Of a stretch of 23,002 bases of DNA, positions 7,774 through 14,083 are shown piece after piece. Under the pieces are notes generated by a model. It searched no databases. It worked only from the letters and a program-made list of their open reading frames with translations, and had not been told where the DNA came from. The stretch is from CBDCAS01 sp965214015. Lineage in GTDB: Bacteria > Pseudomonadota > Gammaproteobacteria > Coxiellales > Coxiellaceae. The DNA lies in the NCBI GenBank assembly GCA_965214015.1, contig CBDCAS010000008.1, forward strand, positions 1 through 23,002. The letters run 5' to 3'. Numbering within the stretch: the stretch's first letter is position 1; each line of letters begins with the position of its first letter. The position numbers and the translations under genes are program-made.

Positions 7774-7933
7774 AGTTCGTATTGATAAGGTTCTATAGGT
7801 GTTCCTAATTAATACTTATTATTTTTTGTGATTTAAAGTGCTTTCATCATCTCGTGCTCAATGAGGTTAATGGCTTCTTTGGATTCGTTTTTATCCATTT
7901 TAAAAGTATGTTAGTCGAAATTGTACTATCGTA

Positions 7934-9385
7934 TTATTGCCTGTTTTCTTCAAGAAACTTAACCCCACACTCTGTAGCTTGATACTTCTGCTGTGAGCTA
8001 GTTGGCTTTTCTGGGATAGTTTGTCTTATTAACCCCATCCCTAGTAGCGGGGTAATAAACTTTCTTCTAAATTTAGTCCTGTCGTGCCACCCCATGTGAT
8101 TTAAAACCTCTTGAAAAGACCTCTTTTCTCTGCAAAAATCAATGATTTGAATCTCTTCATCGTTTATCTTTTCCTGACCAGCAACTGGGTGCCGACTGGA
8201 TGCCAACTGGGTGCTAAAATCAGCACCCAGTTCCATAACTTCAGGATGCGGATAGAATGTAACACGTAGTGCTGATCCAAACTCTTCCCACTGAGGCAAA
8301 GGGTAACTGCCATTCTTGCAAGCCTCTTTAATGCGCTTATAGCCACTACCCCATTCTTCTATCAATTCAAGTTGGCCTAGTGTTTTCGCAATAACTGGAT
8401 TACGTATGCGACTCACGCCTGCTTTAAACTGATCAATGCTCATGCCAGGCATCATAATGCCTGGGTTTTGAATCTCAAGACGATCATCATAAATAGCCAC
8501 AAATATTCGGCTTCCTGTCACTTCATAATTAGCATGTGCTATGGCATTTGTCAGTGCCTCTCGTATCCCTTCTGTGGGATATTCTGGAATATCTCGCCGT
8601 CGCATAGCACCAAACTTACCTGCCATTTTAGTATTACGACGGATAAACTTTGGCACTTCATCAATAGCAGCTAAAATGCCATCTTCTATGTTCAAACGGT
8701 CAATAAATTCAGAACGCGATGTTCCCTTAAAGCGAGCACATCTAACTTCAGCATAAGGAAAATAGGTTTCACGAATTTTGGGCAACCCAAATAAAATAAC
8801 ACCAGCATTGGTTGCAACAACGCGCTTTCCTTTCTTTGTTAAAACACCAATACTCATCAGTTTGGCTGTATCAACGGTTCTACCGCGCTTTTTATATACA
8901 GAGTCGATAGCGGTTTTATCTAAGTCATTTTCTGTAACACTATCACATGGTGATTTATCAAATGAAGAATAACTACCGGTGCGTTTTATTTCTTGAATGA
9001 TTTCAGGTCCAGCTAATCTATTTGAATTGCCCACCCTGATATAAGCACCTTTGTCCTCGCCTTTGTTAGTTAAATAGTAAGGTCCTGGAGCATGTTCAAT
9101 TTGTATCGCAATAACGGATTTTCCATTAAGCTCATTGACAGTAATTTCTGGAATCAATTGTGGTTTAATTCTATTTGAAATTGAGTTGGACAACTGTTCT
9201 TGTACTTTACCTACATCTGAAACGCCTACAATTTTGCCATCATCTTCGATACCTATCAAAATAATACCGCCTGCTGTGTTAGCAAAGGCACTAACACATT
9301 TTAAGATGGTAGTAAGGGCCTCAGTATTACACTTATATTCAAGCGTATTCCCCTCACCAAACTCGCTGAGTTTAATAATATCCAT
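7934..9385 (-). CDS. AlbA_2/ATPase-fold putative transcriptional regulator
   Basis: An intact 483-residue protein of the widespread 'ATP-dependent DNA helicase RecG-related' regulators, which are not helicases. The N-terminal Schlafen AlbA_2 domain (about 8-125) shows EFGEGNTLEYKCN, FANTAGGIILIGIEDDG and AYIRVGNSN. The GHKL-like ATPase half (about 260-385) has EGIREALTNAIAHANYEV with the Asn and His of this subfamily, LEIQNPG and EWGSGYKRI. The C-terminal 70 residues look like a winged helix (IIDFCREKRSFQEVLNHMGW). Members occur near mobile and defence genes; the function is mostly unknown, and DNA-binding regulation is the usual guess. A small RHH-type gene with a nonsense codon ends 14 bp upstream on the same strand. 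Confidence 0.88.
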   Translation of the reverse strand: MDIIKLSEFGEGNTLEYKCNTEALTTILKCVSAFANTAGGIILIGIEDDGKIVGVSDVGKVQEQLSNSISNRIKPQLIPEITVNELNGKSVIAIQIEHAPGPYYLTNKGEDKGAYIRVGNSNRLAGPEIIQEIKRTGSYSSFDKSPCDSVTENDLDKTAIDSVYKKRGRTVDTAKLMSIGVLTKKGKRVVATNAGVILFGLPKIRETYFPYAEVRCARFKGTSRSEFIDRLNIEDGILAAIDEVPKFIRRNTKMAGKFGAMRRRDIPEYPTEGIREALTNAIAHANYEVTGSRIFVAIYDDRLEIQNPGIMMPGMSIDQFKAGVSRIRNPVIAKTLGQLELIEEWGSGYKRIKEACKNGSYPLPQWEEFGSALRVTFYPHPEVMELGADFSTQLASSRHPVAGQEKINDEEIQIIDFCREKRSFQEVLNHMGWHDRTKFRRKFITPLLGMGLIRQTIPEKPTSSQQKYQATECGVKFLEENRQ

Positions 9386-9399
9386 TTAAACAAGTAGCC

Positions 9400-9600
9400 T
9401 TATTCAGTAGAAATTGTTTGTTGTTTCTTCCAGTCACGATCTTTCTTAAGCACAAACTCAACAGCCTGCTCAATAAAATCTTCTTTACTGCTAAAGCCAA
9501 CCCCGTTACAATATTTCTTTACTTTACCCCAAATATTGGCATCAATATTTAACCTAACCTGTTCCTTCTATTTTTCATAACTTGGATTAAGAAGTACCAT
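9400..9600 (-). pseudogene. Small ribbon-helix-helix-like gene with an amber codon
   Basis: ATG 9600 is preceded by AGGAAAAG at good spacing. The frame encodes MVLLNPSYEK, then TAG (9568-9570), then KEQVRLNIDANIWGKVKKYC, followed by KEDFIEQAVEFVLKKDRDWKK, and stops at 9400. The part after the stop has the strand-helix-helix look of CopG/Arc-type or antitoxin proteins. The total of 66 sense codons matches such proteins. It is too short for standard gene calling because of the amber codon. It lies 14 bp before the AlbA_2 gene, so the two probably formed an operon. There may be true gene loss, suppression, or reinitiation after the stop. Confidence 0.6.
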
Positions 9601-10033
9601 AATTTCTTTTCCTTTTCTTTCAAATATAAATAGCTATTATATAATTGCTTAATGTCAAAGGCTATGCTTCATTTGCTTAAAAGATGAGGCAAACCCATCT
9701 GCCGTTGCATTCACTGTAACTATTTTCAATACGCCAAATATTAGCTTTGCCTGCACTACCGTGATGTATTCCCATGACTAAACTCGACCACACCTATCGC
9801 AACGGGGTTGCATTAAAAAAATATTGATAAAAGACAAAGAGTTAACCTTAAAAATCAAGGTGTCAGCAAAAACAGTCTATTTATTGACCTGATGCCAATC
9901 GGTAGCTTTTGGCAGCTTATTAGCACACCAACAAATAAAATTAAAAAACAAGGAGTTCATTTAATTTGACTGCCAATTGACTGCCTATTAAGATGCGCTT
10001 GTCTGCCCATCCATTGTAAAAGGAAAGTGTATC
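9601..10033. other. 433-bp intergenic region between divergent genes
   Basis: No long gene is visible. A 32-residue minus-strand frame at 9677-9775 (MGIHHGSAGKANIWRIENSY and on) has no ribosome site and is unsupported. An inverted repeat TGCCAA/TTGGCA lies at 9893-9898 and 9909-9914. The phased repeats listed separately occupy 9966-10010. The position next to an RHH-type gene and a Toprim gene makes this a candidate for a transfer origin or relaxosome-binding region, but no nick-site motif is recognised. Confidence 0.35.
9966..10010 (+). promoter_or_regulatory. Three phased 12-bp direct repeats upstream of the RHH gene
   Basis: TTGACTGCCAAT (9966-9977), TTGACTGCCTAT (9977-9988) and TTGTCTGCCCAT (9999-10010) fit the consensus TTGWCTGCCHAT. 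Their starts are 11 and 22 bp apart, so they lie on one face of the helix. A shorter relative, TGCCAAT, is at 9893. They end 24 bp before the start of the RHH-type gene. This is the usual layout for an autoregulatory or relaxosome binding site, though binding by that protein is inferred. Confidence 0.5.
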
Positions 10034-10375
10034 ATGTCACGCTATACCGTTCGATTTGATTCAGAAACAGCTAAAAAATTAGAACAAAATGCGGTTAAAA
10101 AAAAGATCGCGATTGCCCATTATATTCGAAATTTAGTAGACATCGGACTTCGAGTTGAAGAGGCAAACTCGGACAAGAATAAAGATTCTGATGCGGATAA
10201 AATGAGGAAAGAGCTGCAACTTAAGTCCTATAAAGCCAGCATAGAAACTCTATTGATTATAAGAAGATTGGTCGGTTATACCAATAATACTAAAGATAAT
10301 TCTGAAGATATACTAAAGTGTGTATCAGAAAAAGCTCAGGCTTATATCGACGGTTATTTAGGAGACAATGTCTAA
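10034..10375 (+). CDS. Ribbon-helix-helix mobilisation/accessory-type protein
   Basis: A 113-residue protein starting at ATG 10034, with AAAGG eleven to seven bases upstream. It opens MSRYTVRFDSETAKKLEQNA and continues to AIAHYIRNLVDIGLRVEE, the strand-helix-helix pattern of CopG/MobC-like DNA-binding proteins, in residues 1-45. A charged linker (KNKDSDADKMRKEL) and a helical C-terminal half follow. It converges on, and overlaps by four bases, the Toprim gene on the opposite strand. Small RHH proteins next to relaxase/primase genes commonly bind the transfer origin and repress themselves. The phased repeats just upstream fit this. An antitoxin role is the alternative, but no toxin is adjacent. 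Confidence 0.65.
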   Translation: MSRYTVRFDSETAKKLEQNAVKKKIAIAHYIRNLVDIGLRVEEANSDKNKDSDADKMRKELQLKSYKASIETLLIIRRLVGYTNNTKDNSEDILKCVSEKAQAYIDGYLGDNV

Positions 10376-10970
10376 GTCTCATGCTCTATTTCTGGTTGTT
10401 TGATGGAATGTAATTGACGCTCTTTCTTAGGGTACTCATGGGCTTTATTTTGCAGGTATCGGTCTACTAATTGATCAATTTCTGATATGTTTTCAAATCC
10501 ATGTAGCGATACAGAACGCTGATCTGATTGCATATCTACGGAAATGTCTCGTTGTTTTTGTTGATCTATATAGAGGTCAATTTTGACCTCATCTGTGTTA
10601 ATTTTTATTATATCCCTTAGAGATTTATCAGAATCATTTTCTGTTTTGTTGTACAATAGGGACTGATGGAGTGTATCAATAACAGACTGCTTACCTTTTG
10701 ATAATAATACGTCATTAAAGTCCGTTTTTTTATTATTAATCATGTCTGGAGATGCAATCCAAACAGTTTTTTCAGCACTAATAAGTCGCTCAGCAGCATC
10801 TGTTATTGTTGTATCTTTACGCCACTCTTTGAGATCATTATCAATGCAAAGGACTACATTTTTATTGATTTTATCAAGATCAATTCTTTTAAAATTTGAT
10901 TTTCCTAAAGTACATTTTACATCACAACTTGGTAGTGCAGACAACAAACTCATAGCTGTTTCAAGACCTT
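10372..10970 (-). pseudogene. Toprim-domain primase/relaxase-type protein, 5' end removed by Tn3
   Basis: The native sequence starts at GLETAMSLLSALPSCDV, whose family form is EGLETAxS, and contains CIDNDLKEW and KTDFNDVLLSKG. These are the Glu, Asp-x-Asp and downstream Asn-Asp motifs of Toprim_3 domains in plasmid primases and in the C-terminal parts of conjugative relaxases. About 80 further residues to the stop are polar and helical. Everything upstream is missing: the frame passes at 10970/10971 into the transposon's left inverted repeat, which supplies the codons before GLETA. The open frame reaching back to 11079 is therefore an artefact inside the transposon. No other part of the gene is found beyond the right end of the transposon. 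Confidence 0.75.
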
Positions 10971-11008
10971 GGGTCGGCCGACATATTCGGAGGGAAGTAT
11001 CATTCGTT
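10971..11008 (+). repeat. Tn3 left terminal inverted repeat (38 bp)
   Basis: Aligned to the reverse complement of 17093-17130, 33 of 38 bases match. Differences are at positions 7, 8, 23, 24 and 29. The outer bases are GGGTCG, and the core GACATATTCGGAG is shared. It overlaps the stop codon of the small antitoxin-like gene (11000-11002). Confidence 0.88.
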
Positions 11009-11203
11009 TTTTGACTTTTTGAGTATATTCTCCGGTGAAACCCAAACCACGGTACTGTTGCGCCACTCACATACTGCATTTCCAGCTTGTTTATGTTTTA
11101 ACAGAGCGGAATGAATTCCAGACTGTAGGGTTTGTGTTAGATGGGTAGCGTCAGAAAAAATCTTTGATATATTGTCATCTGATAAAGGTGTTTTATGGGT
11201 CAC
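11000..11203 (-). CDS. Small putative antitoxin paired with the zeta-like kinase
   Basis: A 67-residue protein (MTHKTPLSDDNISKIF and on) whose C-terminal half, HKQAGNAVCEWRNSTVVWV followed by SPENI, resembles short proteins often encoded beside zeta-like kinases, with an 'AGNPV..W..G.VVW..P' pattern. Its ATG at 11203 overlaps the end of the kinase gene by 11 bases, indicating translational coupling. Its stop TGA lies inside the left inverted repeat of the transposon, so the cassette is packed right up to the element's end. An antitoxin role is inferred from size and position. A clear DNA-binding motif is not visible. Confidence 0.6.
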   Translation of the reverse strand: MTHKTPLSDDNISKIFSDATHLTQTLQSGIHSALLKHKQAGNAVCEWRNSTVVWVSPENILKKSKNE

Positions 11204-11771
11204 AGTAAGTCTCCTTTAGTTGTTGCCAAACGATTTTATTTTCAACGATCAAGTTGTTTTTATTTCCAGAAGCAATCAGAGCCAGTTGATTGAGATTGGA
11301 ATTGTCGTACAATTTCCAATAGTCGAGTAGGGGTTGGTATAAATTAAAAAAGTTTTTGATGCCTGCATGATAACGCCGTCGAATGGTTTTTTCAGGGACA
11401 GAATGCCCACCCAATTGAACGCGTTCACTGACACGAGATACCGCAAGCTCAACATCGCTTAGCCACAAAAAAACGATATAAATTTGATACCCTTGTGTTT
11501 TCAAGGTCGGTATCCAATGCGCAAAAGATCGGCTAGCCAGCGTGGTTTCAAAAGCAAAGTTCGCCTGCTGTTTTGCCAAGCTGTGAATACGATTTAACAT
11601 AATGCGACCAGCACGCATGGCTTCTTTTTCGGGTTGAAATGCACAAATTCCTTGCGCAATGACATCGGCATTAACGAAGTCATCAACGTGTAAAGCCTCT
11701 TGTAATAAGGCGGGGGCAGACGTTGATTTCCCGGCGCCATTAGGACCTGCAATAATAATCATATTTGGCAT
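11193..11771 (-). CDS. Zeta-like P-loop kinase, putative toxin
   Basis: The 192-residue protein starts MPNMIIIAGPNGAGKSTSAP, with a perfect Walker A loop. It continues with FVNADVIAQG (Asp for substrate or Mg binding), the strand FAFETTLASRSF, and the lid region RVSERVQLGGHSVPEKTIRR. This matches the AAA_33/zeta family whose epsilon-zeta toxins phosphorylate UDP-N-acetylglucosamine. The start ATG shares one base with the stop of the rdgC gene (TAATG), and the small putative antitoxin gene overlaps the 3' end. So rdgC, kinase and small gene form one minus-strand operon. Toxicity itself is inferred; related kinases of unknown substrate also exist. Confidence 0.78.
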   Translation of the reverse strand: MPNMIIIAGPNGAGKSTSAPALLQEALHVDDFVNADVIAQGICAFQPEKEAMRAGRIMLNRIHSLAKQQANFAFETTLASRSFAHWIPTLKTQGYQIYIVFLWLSDVELAVSRVSERVQLGGHSVPEKTIRRRYHAGIKNFFNLYQPLLDYWKLYDNSNLNQLALIASGNKNNLIVENKIVWQQLKETYCDP

Positions 11772-12712
11772 TAGGCCCCTCCTAATTGAGCTTCAGAAGA
11801 GCTCGTAATAGCCACGGTATTGTTACAACGAAAGACGTTTGTTAACGACACAATTAAGGTGGTTAAAACACCGGACATCAACACAAAATCGGCTTGAAAT
11901 TGCATGACTTCGGTTTCGCATTGTGCTTCCTTGGCGGCGGCAATCACTTCATCGTCGAACTGTAAATTTTTTAATGTGAAGTCATCTGCTAAAATGAAAT
12001 GGACTTGGTCCTGCCAAGATAGGGCAAGTTGCTTGACCTCACAACGTTCACGCAATAGTGCTTGAATGCTGTCGGAAAATAAATCTTGTTCTTGGCAGCG
12101 AATTAAGCGGTGTTGTTGTTGAGGGTCTTGCAGTAAGCAGGCTTTCCCAATAAAAAAATCGCGAGGATATTTATCATTAATGAGCCATTTTGTCAGGATG
12201 GGGCTTATTTTCTTGTGCTCTAGCGCCATTAATTTTCCTTCTATGCTGCGCTGAAAAAGTCCGATGAGTTGTTCTGTTTTGTTAGTATGCGTCGTATTGA
12301 TAAGGAATTGTTGGTGTTTCGTATCAACGTACGCATAAACACGGGTTATTTTTGTGAACGCACGGGGCAATAAAGCTTGTGTAATGGCTTCTTTCAGTTG
12401 TTGCTTTTCTTTAGCAGGAATTTTTTTCGTGGATTTTCCTTCTGTCATTTGTTTTATTTTTTCATGCAGTGCTTGTTGTATAACGGAGGCGGGCAGTATT
12501 TTTTCTTCAAACTGACAACACACCATATGATAGCCTGGGATTGATTGCACCAGTAACGCAAATTCACCCTCCCCACAAGGCGGCACCCAACCTTGGCTCG
12601 AAAAAAGATGTGGCAAACAGGGAGTGAAAGCAAACGGCTCTAATTGGGTTTCCAGTTGATCGGCGTTCCATTCGTCAGGGAGAGAGAAGATTTGAAGTTG
12701 TTTAAACCACAT
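11771..12712 (-). CDS. rdgC: RdgC-family recombination-associated protein
   Basis: The 313-residue product from ATG 12712 begins MWFKQLQIFSLPDEW, the usual RdgC N-terminus, and keeps the family's landmarks: GWVPPCGEGEFALLV, EKILPASVIQQALHEKI, KEKQQLKEAITQALLPRAF and DFVLMSGVLTTLI near the C-terminus. RdgC is a ring-shaped, non-specific DNA-binding protein that restrains RecA; it is normally a chromosomal gene of beta- and gammaproteobacteria. The frame extends 26 codons upstream to TTG 12790 (an in-frame ATG is at 12781), so a longer form is possible. It is divergent from the tyrosine recombinase, heads the kinase operon, and is an unusual transposon passenger. Confidence 0.9.
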   Translation of the reverse strand: MWFKQLQIFSLPDEWNADQLETQLEPFAFTPCLPHLFSSQGWVPPCGEGEFALLVQSIPGYHMVCCQFEEKILPASVIQQALHEKIKQMTEGKSTKKIPAKEKQQLKEAITQALLPRAFTKITRVYAYVDTKHQQFLINTTHTNKTEQLIGLFQRSIEGKLMALEHKKISPILTKWLINDKYPRDFFIGKACLLQDPQQQHRLIRCQEQDLFSDSIQALLRERCEVKQLALSWQDQVHFILADDFTLKNLQFDDEVIAAAKEAQCETEVMQFQADFVLMSGVLTTLIVSLTNVFRCNNTVAITSSSEAQLGGA

Positions 12713-12826
12713 CAATAGAGGGATTCCGATCCGGTTAATGTATGAGGAATCATAACAAGGGGATGGCTTTGACACAAGCATTATTTCCAAGTACCCTTAT
12801 AATTCGAACATAGGGGAGAGAGGGTT
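12713..12826. promoter_or_regulatory. Divergent promoter / candidate resolution site
   Basis: The gap between the divergent rdgC and recombinase genes is where related Tn3 elements (Tn4651 type) carry the cointegrate resolution site. It contains the small palindrome TATGA-GGAA-TCATA (12741-12754), a GATTCC/GGAATC pair (12722-12727, 12746-12751) and the imperfect CCCTTAT-AATTCGAA-CATAGGG (12794-12815). A TTGACA (12769-12774) and a TATAAT (12798-12803) are present but 23 bp apart, too far for a standard promoter. A strong ribosome site, GGGGAGAGAGGG, precedes the recombinase start. Confidence 0.4.
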
Positions 12827-14083
12827 TTGTGCCAAAAAAAAGCAGCAATCAAGCCATTATTTACCACCATGACCCATGTCAATGACCTGGGAAAACTCGC
12901 TGTAAATTTCATTGCCAACAATTATAACAAGAAATCGGGCGAGGCTTTAATCGATGCTAAGACAGATGGTGAAGCCATTGTTGCATTTTTAAATGAATAC
13001 AAAGACTCACCGGCAACCCTAAAATCCTATGCTAAAGAGGTCGAGCGATTATTACTTTGGTGTATCCATATTGGTAAAGTTAGTATTTCCAGCATCAAGC
13101 GCGATCATCTGTTGGCTTACCAGAATTTTTTAAAATTGCCATCACCGAAAAAATTGTGGTGTGGGCCTTGTGTTTCTCGGCGCAATAAAGATGGTTCATT
13201 AAATGCTAACTGGCGACCCTTTGTCAAACACTTATCTGGCAGCTCAATTAACAAAGCCATTAAAATATTGGATTCGTTTTTTAATTATCTGGTGCAAACC
13301 AATTATCTTTCTGGCAATCCCATGGCTGTCGATAGGCGGCGTAAACGAAGAAATAACTCAAAGCCTAAAATCATTGATCGTTATTTAGAAATGGATGAAA
13401 TCCATGCGACACTAGATGCGCTTAATGATGCAAAAAACAGTAAACATAGCAATGACTATCAAATTATTCGTGCACGCTATCTTATTTTATTACTGTTTTT
13501 TACCGGGCTTCGTATTGCAGAAGCCGCCGATCATCGCATGGGGAATTTCATTCAGCGTGAAGAGAATTGGTTTTTACGAATCACTGGCAAAGGCAAAAAA
13601 CTAAGGGAGATCCCCATTCCTGATGAGTTGATGGACGCATTAGCAGAATTTCGTTGTCAAGCCGGACTTCCCTCCCCTTGGCCAAAGTTTCGTGAGAAGA
13701 CCCCGTTAATTCCGATGCAAAATTTAAAACAACCTATTAGTTGCCGGCGTATCGATCAAATCATTCGCTGGGCCTTTCATTTGGGTGCCGCTCGTTTTGA
13801 ACCGAATGAACCGAGAAAAGCGTCTAAACTACGTCAAGCTTCCGCTCATTGGCTACGCCACAGTTATGTCACGTATTTATTAGAGTCAGGTGCTTCACTT
13901 AAAATAGCCCAAGAAAATGCAGGGCACAGTGACATTGGCACCACAATGCATTATTGTCATGTGGCACAAACAGACCGACATACATCAACCAATGCGCTGT
14001 CCTTATCTAGGAAGAAAAAAGAAACTGAGGAAACCTGTGTCAAACATAGTGATATTAACGGGAGACGAAAGATTAGCTTATGA
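12827..14083 (+). CDS. Tyrosine recombinase, probable cointegrate resolvase
   Basis: A 418-residue phage-integrase-type recombinase. The SAM-like core-binding domain spans about 45-190. The catalytic residues are Arg229 in FFTGLRIAEA, Lys257/258 in GKGKKLREIP, His341 and Arg344 in HWLRHSYVT, His367 in ENAGHSDIG and the nucleophile Tyr376 in MHYCHV. The start is a TTG at 12827 after a GGGGAG ribosome site; ATG 12869 is an alternative. In Tn3 elements without a serine resolvase, TnpI or TnpS tyrosine recombinases resolve cointegrates, and this gene's place beside tnpA fits that role. It is longer than TnpI (about 280) and TnpS (about 320). Its 3' end overlaps the start of tnpA by 47 bases. Confidence 0.88.
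   Translation: MCQKKAAIKPLFTTMTHVNDLGKLAVNFIANNYNKKSGEALIDAKTDGEAIVAFLNEYKDSPATLKSYAKEVERLLLWCIHIGKVSISSIKRDHLLAYQNFLKLPSPKKLWCGPCVSRRNKDGSLNANWRPFVKHLSGSSINKAIKILDSFFNYLVQTNYLSGNPMAVDRRRKRRNNSKPKIIDRYLEMDEIHATLDALNDAKNSKHSNDYQIIRARYLILLLFFTGLRIAEAADHRMGNFIQREENWFLRITGKGKKLREIPIPDELMDALAEFRCQAGLPSPWPKFREKTPLIPMQNLKQPISCRRIDQIIRWAFHLGAARFEPNEPRKASKLRQASAHWLRHSYVTYLLESGASLKIAQENAGHSDIGTTMHYCHVAQTDRHTSTNALSLSRKKKETEETCVKHSDINGRRKISL

Noticed and set aside
7833..7898. A 21-residue minus-strand frame MDKNESKEAINLIEHEMMKAL
   Set aside because: Too short, no clear ribosome site or recognised homology; it may be the tail of an old gene but cannot be supported.
9677..9775. A 32-residue minus-strand frame in the intergenic region
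   Set aside because: No ribosome site and no recognisable domain.
10971..11079. Extension of the Toprim frame upstream of 10970 to an ATG at 11079
   Set aside because: This part lies in the transposon's inverted repeat and in antitoxin-gene DNA read in another frame, so it is not native protein.
12769..12803. TTGACA and TATAAT as a sigma-70 promoter for the recombinase
   Set aside because: Both hexamers are perfect but the spacer is 23 bp, far from the usual 16-18, so pairing them is not supported.
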